32,056 nt of DNA, taken from the NCBI GenBank assembly GCA_024224995.1, contig JAAENB010000175.1, forward strand, positions 1 through 32,056. Reading direction: 5' to 3'. Position 1 is the first letter of the stretch. Every line of letters starts with the position of its first letter. This document shows positions 17,121 through 25,182 of this stretch, piece after piece. Source of the DNA: a bacterium. GTDB taxonomy: Bacteria > Spirochaetota > UBA4802 > UBA5550. The position numbers were made by a program, and so were the translations under genes. The notes beneath the pieces were generated by a model. That model searched no databases, was not told the DNA's origin, and saw nothing but the letters and a program-made list of their open reading frames with translations.

Positions 17121-19307
17121 ATGGCAAAAACACAAATTCTTCATATTTCCGATTTGCATATAACCGGGAACAAAGACATTAGCAAACTTACAGCTCTTGG
17201 TCAATTATTTGATAGAATCGAATTAGATAAAAAGAACGGTTTCAGGCCCGAATTGGTAGTTGTTTCCGGAGATGTTGCATTTTCCGGCACAAAAGCCGAG
17301 TATAACAATGCCAAATCTTTTTTTGACAGTCTCCTTATACAGCTTAATCTCCCCGAAGACCGTCTATATATCGTTCCGGGCAACCACGATGTTGACCTCA
17401 AAGCATACCGGCCCACAGATATACCTGAATACAAATCCATGAAAGAACTAAATAATGAATTGAAAAATGAAGAATTCAGAGCCGATTTACTCAAAGGTAT
17501 GGGCAACTATTTCGAATTCATCGAAACACAATATCCTCATATAAAAAGCAGGCACAATAGACTTGTCCCTTTTGTCAATTCTTATAATACTGAATGCGGA
17601 AAACAAATAGGACTTGTTGGCTTAAATTCAGCCTGGATGTCCAGGAGGAATTCGCAGGATAAAGGACGGATCGCGATTGGTGAATACCAGGTCCGGATGG
17701 CAGAAAAATATCTTGTTGAAAATAAACAAAATGATCTAAATCTATTTATCTTTCATCATCCCATAGAGTGGCTCTGGAAAAAGGATTCTGAAGCAATTGA
17801 ACAATATCTTTATAATTCCGTATTACTTTGCGGGCATCAAGTTGAAAAAGGTCTGTTTAATTTAGATTTTAGTAACCAGGGATTTCACCAATTCCAAACC
17901 GGCGGATCTTATATGCGGAACGGCTTACTGGAACCGAACATGTTTCAATATATCAACTTTGATTGGGACAAAAATGAAATCAGGCTCGATGTAAGCAAGT
18001 ATCATAGATCTACACAGAAGTGGGAAATAGATGGCTCTCAGTATTTTAACATGACCTGGGACAAAAAAGACTTTGTGCATCCAAAAGAAATTAGCGAAAA
18101 AAAGATTAAAATTGTTACGCTGAAAATAAATAATGTTAAATGCTTTGATGATGTTATAATAAACTTCAACTCTCATACTAATACAGGTTTAATTATTGGA
18201 CCTAATTCAAGAGGAAAAACAGCAATATTGCAACTAATAGCATTAGGCTTAAGAGGAGTAAAAAACGTACCATTCCCATACAATTGGAAAAACGTTGTAA
18301 AAACTGGGGCCAATACGGGCTTGTTTGAAATTAACCTTCTCTTAAATGATGCACTGATACCCCTGAAGTTTGAAATTGATGAAAATGACGGAATTTCATG
18401 TATTGAAGGTGAAGATAGATTAAACTCAATTAAAGATAATTTCTTGTTATTAGCATATGGTTCAAATCGACAAATAAAACTCGAAGATACAAGACCCTAT
18501 ATAGACATTGAACCGGTTGCCACTTTATTCGGCGAAAACGGTTATTTAAAGCACATAAAAGCAAGTTCGGTGTTTAAATATTTAGACGATAAATTTGATG
18601 CTGTTCAAGAACTGGTAAATAAAGTTCTTGATATTTCATACAGCAAAACCAGAGTTTTTCTTACAAGTTATGACTCAAATAGTTTGTATTTCACCACATC
18701 AACAAATCCCGATGATTTAATCCCCATTGAAGCATTATCCGAAGGTTTCAAATCAACCTTTGTATGGCTTTTTGATATGATAATAGAGATTATTGAAGGG
18801 GGCGGAGATATAAATAATATTCACGACATCCCCGGTATAATATTGCTTGATGATATTGATCTGCATTTGCATCCCGGCTGGCAGCGTACAATTCTCCCCA
18901 GCCTGGAAAAAAATTTTCCATCCATACAGTTTATTGCCACAACGCATAGTCCTTTTGTTGTACAGTCAACAAAAAATGAAAACTTGATAATCCTGGAATT
19001 AGATGATGCAAAGAACTCCGTACAAATAGTCAATAAGGAAAGAACTTCCGAATTAAGTTATTCCGCAATTGTGAGGGAAATTTTTAATATCAAATCTCCT
19101 TTTAATAAAACCATTGAAGATGAGTTCGATAAATTCAAAAAAATACAGAAAAAAATTAGAAATAATGAAGACTTTGATGAAGAAGAATTTATACAATTAG
19201 CGCTGGACCTGGCGGAAAAGGGCGTGGAAGCCGAAGGCGTTGTACGAAGAGAAATAATGAGCCTGGAACAACGAACCGGTAAGGTCTTTAATTTATGGAA
19301 AAAATAA
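17121..19307 (+). CDS. Calcineurin-like metallophosphoesterase fused to a PtuA-like AAA/ABC-type ATPase (putative defence effector/sensor)
   Basis: 728 residues. Residues 1-290 are a calcineurin-like phosphoesterase: SDLHITG (Asp11, His13), SGDVAFSG (Asp51), PGNHDVD (Asn88, His89), FHHP (His212/213) and CGHQVE (His239, where the family usually has GHxH). Residues 328-728 are an SMC/ABC-like ATPase: KIVTLKINNVKCF, Walker A GPNSRGKT (360-367), signature-like LSEG (539-542), Walker B IILLDD (573-578), DLHLHPGWQR and the TTHSP switch (607-611). The DLHLHP...TTHSP layout is that of PtuA in Septu and of related ATPases in retron systems. The downstream HNH gene starts inside its last codons, so the pair is coupled. 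Base composition is visibly A+T-richer than in flanking genes, suggesting transfer. The predicted role is nucleic-acid or nucleotide processing with ATP gating; defence is inferred. Confidence 0.85.
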   Translation: MAKTQILHISDLHITGNKDISKLTALGQLFDRIELDKKNGFRPELVVVSGDVAFSGTKAEYNNAKSFFDSLLIQLNLPEDRLYIVPGNHDVDLKAYRPTDIPEYKSMKELNNELKNEEFRADLLKGMGNYFEFIETQYPHIKSRHNRLVPFVNSYNTECGKQIGLVGLNSAWMSRRNSQDKGRIAIGEYQVRMAEKYLVENKQNDLNLFIFHHPIEWLWKKDSEAIEQYLYNSVLLCGHQVEKGLFNLDFSNQGFHQFQTGGSYMRNGLLEPNMFQYINFDWDKNEIRLDVSKYHRSTQKWEIDGSQYFNMTWDKKDFVHPKEISEKKIKIVTLKINNVKCFDDVIINFNSHTNTGLIIGPNSRGKTAILQLIALGLRGVKNVPFPYNWKNVVKTGANTGLFEINLLLNDALIPLKFEIDENDGISCIEGEDRLNSIKDNFLLLAYGSNRQIKLEDTRPYIDIEPVATLFGENGYLKHIKASSVFKYLDDKFDAVQELVNKVLDISYSKTRVFLTSYDSNSLYFTTSTNPDDLIPIEALSEGFKSTFVWLFDMIIEIIEGGGDINNIHDIPGIILLDDIDLHLHPGWQRTILPSLEKNFPSIQFIATTHSPFVVQSTKNENLIILELDDAKNSVQIVNKERTSELSYSAIVREIFNIKSPFNKTIEDEFDKFKKIQKKIRNNEDFDEEEFIQLALDLAEKGVEAEGVVRREIMSLEQRTGKVFNLWKK

Positions 19308-19912
19308 ATAGAACTCCTGCCCCTGACTGGCTGCAAGAAAAGTATGAAGAATGGGGAAGAGATTGGGAAATAAAATATAATACGACAAGGAATAGTAGAT
19401 TCATCTGGTATAAAAATAACAAGAAAGGACACCAGGATCTGGTTGAAGAATTATCACGTATGACCAAAGACCATTGCTCATTTTGCGACGCCTATCCAAT
19501 GGGAGCGCGAATACAACCTACGATTGAACACTTCAAACCCAAAACAAAATTCCCCTTATTAGCATACAAATGGGATAACCTCTTTTTGTGCTGCAGAATT
19601 TGCCAGGGAAAAGGAGAAAGATTTGATGATAAACTACTGAAGCCTGATGAAGACACTTATGAGTTTGATGACTATTTTGATATAGATTGGGAAACAGGAA
19701 AATTGCTGCCGAATGAAGATGCAACGGATGAAGATAAAGCAAGAGCTGAAATAACCATAAAACTGTATAAGCTCAATGTCAACGGCAAACCGGAAGACAG
19801 GCTGGAAGAACTAAAAAAATATGAACAATTAACTGAACCTGAAATTGATACTTTCTCATATAGATTCTTTATTACAAGAGGCTTATATCCAGCCCACGAG
19901 CAATCTCCGTAA
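19295..19912 (+). CDS. PtuB-like HNH endonuclease, partner of the upstream ATPase
   Basis: 205 residues. The ATG lies within the 3' end of the ATPase gene (13-base overlap, different frame). Residues 61-64 are CSFC, followed by IEHFKPK (catalytic-type His79), then WDNLFLCCRICQGKG with CRIC-type zinc cysteines at 99-103. This is the pattern of the HNH nuclease family found as PtuB and next to ATPases in retron systems: two zinc-binding Cys pairs, a catalytic His and an Asn. DKLLKPDED with DWETGKLLP follows as in relatives. It should be a metal-dependent nuclease that cuts DNA or RNA when released by the ATPase. The last 41 bases overlap the 3' end of the opposing kinase gene, and the C-terminal residues LYPAHEQSP are encoded by antisense kinase sequence, so the native terminus may have been lost. 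Confidence 0.85.
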   Translation: MEKINRTPAPDWLQEKYEEWGRDWEIKYNTTRNSRFIWYKNNKKGHQDLVEELSRMTKDHCSFCDAYPMGARIQPTIEHFKPKTKFPLLAYKWDNLFLCCRICQGKGERFDDKLLKPDEDTYEFDDYFDIDWETGKLLPNEDATDEDKARAEITIKLYKLNVNGKPEDRLEELKKYEQLTEPEIDTFSYRFFITRGLYPAHEQSP

Positions 19913-22900
19913 TTATACCCCTGGCACCATCGGTATCGAAATTTTCAACCGCCTCTTCAAACCGGGCAAAAAGCTCACGGACCCGGGAATTCTCAAGATA
20001 TTTCTTCAGTTCCGGAAGAGAGTCCATAACCATTGAAATGTCGGACTCAAGGAGCTCCGGGAGGGGGTGCAGGAGCTCCTTTACGCGCTCCCTATCTGCC
20101 GGGGAGAGCTCCTTTTGTTCTGCTGCGGGATCTTTTTTATTTTTCCCCTGTCTATTCTCAAGCTCTTCTATTGAGTTAAGAACAATAGCAAGTTCTTTCT
20201 CACAGCTTTCCAGTAATGTCTCAATATCGTCAAGAGCGCCTTTTTTTATCGCGCTATTCACTTCCGCCGCCGCCCGGGCCAGGGCCTCTGTCCCGATGTT
20301 GCCCCCCACCCCTTTCAGGGTATGGGCAATCCGTTCGGCAGTCTTTATATCATTATCCTCTAAAGAGCTGCGAATCTCATCAATACAATCCGCGTTATTA
20401 TTGCGAAACTTTGTTAATAATTTTTCATATAACTGCTTATTTCCCGCCACCCTTCTAATGCCGTTTTTAAGGTCAATGCCCGGGAGAGAGTCGGGCAATT
20501 CACCTGCCTTGATATCAGCATGTTCTATCCCCGCATTTCCAGTCTTTTGAAAATCCCGTTCCCCGGGTTTGATCCACTTTGCCAGCTTTTGAAAAAGATC
20601 CACCGGGTCAATGGGTTTTGTAATATAGTCATTCATGCCCGATTCAATAACGTTCTCTTTCACCCCGCTCATGGCATCAGCAGTTGTGGCAAGAATAGGA
20701 AGCTCACTGAATTTCGCATCCTTTCGAATAGCAGCTGTTGCCGCGTACCCATCCATAACGGGCATCTGGATATCCATAAGAACAAGATCATAACCCCCGC
20801 TTCGCGAAGGCCCCGTAATCTTTTGAACTGCTTCCAGGCCGTTTTCCGCGATTGAAACATTAAACCCTTCAGCTTCAAGAAGCTCTACTGCCACTTCCCG
20901 GTTAATCTCATTATCTTCAACCAGGAGAATATTGGCACCGCGTATGGAGTCAAACTCTTCAGGGAGGGAGATATTTTCCAGTTCCACGCGGGATTTTCTT
21001 TCAATTTTTTGGCCAAAAGCTTCCATAATTGAATCAAAAAGAATTGACTGCGTTAGCGGTTTTAAAAGAAAACCATCCAGTGCAATATCATCCGATTGTT
21101 TCACTATATCCTCACGCCCATACCCGGTTACCATAATAATCGCGGGCTTATTAGAAAGCGTAGTATCCGTGCGAATAAGTTTGGATGTTTCAATCCCGTT
21201 TAATCCCGGCATATACCAGTCCATAAGCACCAGCTCGTATTCCTTTGTCCCGGTTTGTAAGGCGTTTTTTAATTCATCTAAGGCTTCTTTACCTCCGCCT
21301 ACTGCCGATACGGAAAACGAAAAGTCTTCAAGATACTTTCTGTGTATTTCCCTGGCCGATTCATTATCATCAACAATAAGAACCCGCAGGTTTTTTAATT
21401 CTTCAGGAATAATCTCACGTTTTTTCTTTTTATTCGCGGAAAGACCAAAATTCGCGGTAAAATAAAAAGAGCTTCCCTTGCCGATTTCGCTAATAACGTC
21501 AATATCCCCTCCCATCAATTCAGTTAACCGCTTGCTGATAGATAAACCAAGCCCCGTTCCTCCGTATTTTCTTGTGGTAGAGGAATCCGCCTGGTTAAAG
21601 GCCTTAAAAAGTTTTACGCGCTGCTCCTCGCTTAAACCAACACCCGTATCTTGAATAATAAATTTCAAAACTACACGATCCTCTATTTTCTCAACCAGCT
21701 TGATTGAAAGAACAATTTCCCCTTCTTCAGTAAACTTAATTGAATTATTCGCAAGGTTAAGCAGGATCTGTCCCAAACGGAGCGGATCACCAACAAGAAA
21801 GGTTGGTACATCATTGTCAACAGCGATAATAAACTCCAGGTCTTTCTCATGTGCTTTTATACTAATGACATTGGAAAGATTCTCAACAACATCATTGATA
21901 TCAAAATCGATCGACTCCATGTCGAGCTTGCCTGCTTCAATCTTTGAAAAATCGAGAATATCATTAATGATCCCCAAAAGATTCTGCGCGGACATCTGCA
22001 CTTTTTCGGTATAGTTTTTTTGCTTTGGATCAAGACCGGTTTTCAGCAGCAGGTGATTCATTCCAAGAATGGCATTCATTGGAGTCCGGATCTCATGGCT
22101 CATATTCGCCAAAAAGTCGCCCTTAGCCTGTGTCGCGGATTCGGCCATTTTTTTCGCTTCTATGAGATCAACTTCCAGCTGCTTCCGTTCGGTAATATCA
22201 TGCAGAATCTCAATTGCCCCGGTAATTTCTCCTTTTATATTATACAGGGCCGATGCCGTAAAAAAATAATAATTATTACTCCCTTTGAGAAACGGAAGAT
22301 GGTTTTCACCCGTAAGAACACCGCTCTCTCTTTTAATGCCGGGGTATATTTGTTCAAGCTCTTCCAGGGGTTTGTTCACCAGGTCAACAAGAATAGGTCT
22401 TCTTTTCCCATAGAGAGGAATGGAATATTCATAGTCATCTTTACCAAGCATATCGGTGGCTTTAATACCGGTCAATTGTTCCATTGAATGGTTCCAGGCA
22501 ATCACTCTGCCTTCCGTATCAATAACCAGGGTGGCATCGGGCAGGAAGTCTATAATATCCGACAATTTTTGTTCCGATTCTTTTATCACCTCTTCCGCCT
22601 GCTTTCTTTCGGAAATATCCCGCCAGCTGGCATGAATAATCTGCCTCTCCTTATATGGAATCGCCGTAAGCCACACCTCAACAGGAAAAACTTCACCGTT
22701 TGACCGGAGATGGATCCATTCAAAATGATTGGACCCTTTACTCATTGCGATTTCCATCATTTTTTCAGCTTTTTCGTATGAAGACATCCCATCGGGCTGT
22801 GTTTCCGGGGAAAATTCCGAGGGGTGTAAATCCAGGGCTGCTTCTTTATCGTCATACCCCATCAATTTCAAAAAAGAACTATTGCAGTCCAGCAATTTCC

Positions 22901-23870
22901 CATTATCGATAATAAGTAAGGCGTCATCACTTTTTTCAAATAATATTCGATACTTCTCTTCACTCTCTTTTCGTTTTTTTACTTCCCTGGCCATTTTCCT
23001 GTTCCAATATATAATGACCAGCACAAAGAGAATAATAACGCTCAGGATTTTCCACAGGCGCGAATAATCAATTGTGGTTTCATATTCAGTCGTTATCCAT
23101 TTTTGATTTATATGGTTCAACTCTTCCTGGGAAATAGAATCAATCCCTTTATTTAATATGTCTACCAATAGAGGCATGTCTTTGCGAACACCAAAGCCGA
23201 GATGCAGCGATATTGGTGTTTCCCCCCCGATCTTTAAATTATCCAGGCCCATCTCATTGATCAAATACCCTGAGCTGGAAATTGCTCCAATAAACGCGTA
23301 GGCTTCTCCGGCTGAAACTTTCAGCAGCCCTTCCCTGGGCGTTGCCACATAATGATAATCAAGATTGGGGTATTTTGATAAGAACTCAGGCAGGTAGCCG
23401 TATCCTTCAACAACAATAACCGGTTCGGCAGGGAGCTCATCCGGGTTCGCAACAACAGGTGCATGATCCCTGAGGATTACAACAACGGGAAAGTTGATAT
23501 AACTTTTGGTAAAATTAAGATACTTTTTTCTTTCGGGATTTTCAGTTTCCGATAAGACATCAACCTCTTTTGAATTTGACATTTCCAGGGACTGGAGCCA
23601 GGTTTTACTGGGAACAATAGTAAACCGTATCCCCAGCCGCTGTTCCAATAGCTTCACGTAATCGGAAACAATACCAATATATTTCCCTTCCTTTGTAAAT
23701 GATTCCTGGGGCATCCAATTGGGATCTCCGGTAAAACGGATAACAGGATTTTTTTTAAGCCACTCTTTTTCTTTTTCAGTAAGGATGACCCCGGCAGCGG
23801 CACTCCCGCCTGCCATAAAAAAAACAAACAATAGAAAAAAAAGCGGCAACAAACGAAATAATCGGGTCAT
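19872..23870 (-). CDS. Hybrid sensor histidine kinase: periplasmic SBP3 domain, two PAS, HisKA-HATPase, two receivers, Hpt
   Basis: 1332 residues, with AAAGGA 6 bases upstream of the ATG. A signal/anchor helix (about 5-25) precedes a periplasmic solute-binding-type domain (28-262; VIRFTGDPNWMP, IGIVSDYVKLLE). A membrane helix lies at 273-290. PAS domains span about 303-422 and 433-562. The kinase core has SHEIRTP with His592, NLANNSIKF (N-box, Asn705/709), DTGVG (741-745) and GGTGLGL (770-776). Receiver 1 has Asp884 (LMDWYMPG), receiver 2 has Asp1033 (LMDIQMPVMDG), and the Hpt domain has His1183 (AHTLKGVGGN). All phosphorelay residues are intact, so a four-step relay ending on Hpt is expected. 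The periplasmic domain would bind a small ligand such as an amino acid. It is second in an operon with the receiver protein, 32 bases downstream of it, and may phosphorylate that protein. Confidence 0.95.
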   Translation of the reverse strand: MTRLFRLLPLFFLLFVFFMAGGSAAAGVILTEKEKEWLKKNPVIRFTGDPNWMPQESFTKEGKYIGIVSDYVKLLEQRLGIRFTIVPSKTWLQSLEMSNSKEVDVLSETENPERKKYLNFTKSYINFPVVVILRDHAPVVANPDELPAEPVIVVEGYGYLPEFLSKYPNLDYHYVATPREGLLKVSAGEAYAFIGAISSSGYLINEMGLDNLKIGGETPISLHLGFGVRKDMPLLVDILNKGIDSISQEELNHINQKWITTEYETTIDYSRLWKILSVIILFVLVIIYWNRKMAREVKKRKESEEKYRILFEKSDDALLIIDNGKLLDCNSSFLKLMGYDDKEAALDLHPSEFSPETQPDGMSSYEKAEKMMEIAMSKGSNHFEWIHLRSNGEVFPVEVWLTAIPYKERQIIHASWRDISERKQAEEVIKESEQKLSDIIDFLPDATLVIDTEGRVIAWNHSMEQLTGIKATDMLGKDDYEYSIPLYGKRRPILVDLVNKPLEELEQIYPGIKRESGVLTGENHLPFLKGSNNYYFFTASALYNIKGEITGAIEILHDITERKQLEVDLIEAKKMAESATQAKGDFLANMSHEIRTPMNAILGMNHLLLKTGLDPKQKNYTEKVQMSAQNLLGIINDILDFSKIEAGKLDMESIDFDINDVVENLSNVISIKAHEKDLEFIIAVDNDVPTFLVGDPLRLGQILLNLANNSIKFTEEGEIVLSIKLVEKIEDRVVLKFIIQDTGVGLSEEQRVKLFKAFNQADSSTTRKYGGTGLGLSISKRLTELMGGDIDVISEIGKGSSFYFTANFGLSANKKKKREIIPEELKNLRVLIVDDNESAREIHRKYLEDFSFSVSAVGGGKEALDELKNALQTGTKEYELVLMDWYMPGLNGIETSKLIRTDTTLSNKPAIIMVTGYGREDIVKQSDDIALDGFLLKPLTQSILFDSIMEAFGQKIERKSRVELENISLPEEFDSIRGANILLVEDNEINREVAVELLEAEGFNVSIAENGLEAVQKITGPSRSGGYDLVLMDIQMPVMDGYAATAAIRKDAKFSELPILATTADAMSGVKENVIESGMNDYITKPIDPVDLFQKLAKWIKPGERDFQKTGNAGIEHADIKAGELPDSLPGIDLKNGIRRVAGNKQLYEKLLTKFRNNNADCIDEIRSSLEDNDIKTAERIAHTLKGVGGNIGTEALARAAAEVNSAIKKGALDDIETLLESCEKELAIVLNSIEELENRQGKNKKDPAAEQKELSPADRERVKELLHPLPELLESDISMVMDSLPELKKYLENSRVRELFARFEEAVENFDTDGARGIITEIARGLDISLL

Positions 23871-23902
23871 TATAAATCCTTTAAATATTTAAAAATTTTT
23901 TT

Positions 23903-25063
23903 TTAAAAACCATCTCCCCAGGGCATCACTACCTTAAGCGGTTCTTTAACTTCAAATCTTTCCGCGATATTATGCAGCCGGGTTATAATGGCATAATTTG
24001 CTTCCTGCCCTCTGCTGATTATTTTTGTACCATTGACTGCTGAAACATCTTCGACAAAGATCATGCCATAATCAAGCTCCTTGAGCGTTACATGCCTGAT
24101 CTCCATTTTATTTTCTTTTAGAATTACCCTTTCCAGGGAATCAATTACCGCGGGATCATACCCGCCGGGTTTCTCCCGCAGCAGTTCAAGGGTTTTTAAC
24201 CTGTTTGCTTCAAGAGAATTGATATGATCATAGTCAAAGACAACATGAAGAATACGGGCTCCAACCGGGATTTGATCACCGGCAACTGCTTCCGCCGGTT
24301 CACCGGAGCCGTCATAATTTTTGTTTTGCAATTTTATAATCTCCGCTACCGCCTCCATGCGGGGAAGTTTTTTTACCAGTTCATACCCCGTAGCGGGATA
24401 TTTATCATACAGAAGACTTTCATTGGGGAGTAAATTTTTTCCCGCTGCGACTTTATCCAATATATCCGAAGGAATGGTGATCGTTCCAATCTGGGAAAGA
24501 ATAACGGCTATTTCCGTTGCCCATGTATCGTCGAGAGACAGATCCTTCGCGATTACCCGGACAAGTCTTCTTATACGGGACAATCTTCCGAATATTACCG
24601 GGTTCACCAATGCCAGGATCTCGGAAAGTATCTTCAAACTGCCGGTTAAGGTCTTTTCAAGGAGTTCTTTTTCCTGTAACGCGAATTCCAGTTTTTGCAG
24701 GGAATTATAAATCCGGGCCTTAAGAATTTCCGGCTCAAAGGGTTTTGTGAGATAATCATCCGCCCCTAACTGCAAACATTTCACAATACTTTCCATTTCA
24801 TCAATGGTTGAGACCATAATAACCGGGATATGCTGAATTGAATCATCTTTTTTAATTTTTTCCAATGTTTGATACCCGTCTAATCCCGGCATCATTATAT
24901 CGAGCAGAACAAGATCGGGACGGTCTTTTTTCATGGAATTAAGCGCTGCCTGTCCATCGGACGCCAGTATGGATGAATACCCCAGGCTCCTGACAAGTTC
25001 TTTAAGTATATCAAGATTCATTTCTTCATCATCAACTATTAATATCTTTGCGTTTTCAATCAT
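23903..25063 (-). CDS. Response regulator with a receiver domain and a degenerate HD-GYP-like domain
   Basis: 386 residues from the ATG at 25061-25063, chosen because GAGG lies 9 bases upstream and the receiver begins straight after (KILIVDDEE); an upstream ATG at 25120 would add 19 residues with no ribosome site. The receiver (1-125) has Asp11/Asp12, phospho-acceptor Asp55 (LLDIMMPGLDG) and Lys107 (LTKPFEPE). Residues about 145-330 follow the HD-GYP order (ILSQIGTITIPSDIL, then YPATGYELV, then YDGSGEP). However, the HD pair is replaced by SQ, the AHHE-type site reads LQNKN and GYP reads GEP. Cyclic-di-GMP hydrolysis is therefore unlikely; it may act as a binding or adaptor module. It is first in the operon with the hybrid kinase, its probable phosphodonor. 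Confidence 0.88.
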   Translation of the reverse strand: MIENAKILIVDDEEMNLDILKELVRSLGYSSILASDGQAALNSMKKDRPDLVLLDIMMPGLDGYQTLEKIKKDDSIQHIPVIMVSTIDEMESIVKCLQLGADDYLTKPFEPEILKARIYNSLQKLEFALQEKELLEKTLTGSLKILSEILALVNPVIFGRLSRIRRLVRVIAKDLSLDDTWATEIAVILSQIGTITIPSDILDKVAAGKNLLPNESLLYDKYPATGYELVKKLPRMEAVAEIIKLQNKNYDGSGEPAEAVAGDQIPVGARILHVVFDYDHINSLEANRLKTLELLREKPGGYDPAVIDSLERVILKENKMEIRHVTLKELDYGMIFVEDVSAVNGTKIISRGQEANYAIITRLHNIAERFEVKEPLKVVMPWGDGF

Positions 25064-25130
25064 GAATACGGACCTCGTGTGCTGTATATTTCTAACAATA
25101 TAACAATAGTAGAATAGCATGTCCCCCCAT

Positions 25131-25176
25131 TGTCAAGATAATTTTTCTTGACATATGCCCGATTTTGTAGTATCAC
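25131..25176. promoter_or_regulatory. Divergent back-to-back promoters sharing an inverted repeat
   Basis: TGTCAAGA (25131-25138) and TCTTGACA (25146-25153) form a perfect 8-base inverted repeat with a 7-base centre, and each arm holds a perfect TTGACA facing outwards. To the right, a 17-base spacer leads to TATCAC (25171-25176, four of six), which puts transcription start on the A of the ATG at 25183. To the left, weaker -10 boxes (TATTCT or TACTAT, 25106-25116) serve the receiver/kinase operon. A protein binding the repeat would control both directions. Confidence 0.55.
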
Positions 25177-25182
25177 TATTAA

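Noticed and set aside
17121..19912. Retron, with the ATPase/HNH pair as its effector
   Set aside because: No reverse transcriptase gene or msr/msd-like structured RNA is present in the flanking sequence, so only the Septu-like comparison is kept.
20038..20550. 170-codon open frame opposite the Hpt end of the hybrid kinase
   Set aside because: The product is Ser/Phe/Pro-rich antisense to a clearly conserved Hpt domain; it has no ribosome site.
22020..22487. 155-codon plus-strand open frame opposite the PAS/kinase region
   Set aside because: It is a shadow of the hybrid kinase; there is no ribosome site or recognisable motif.
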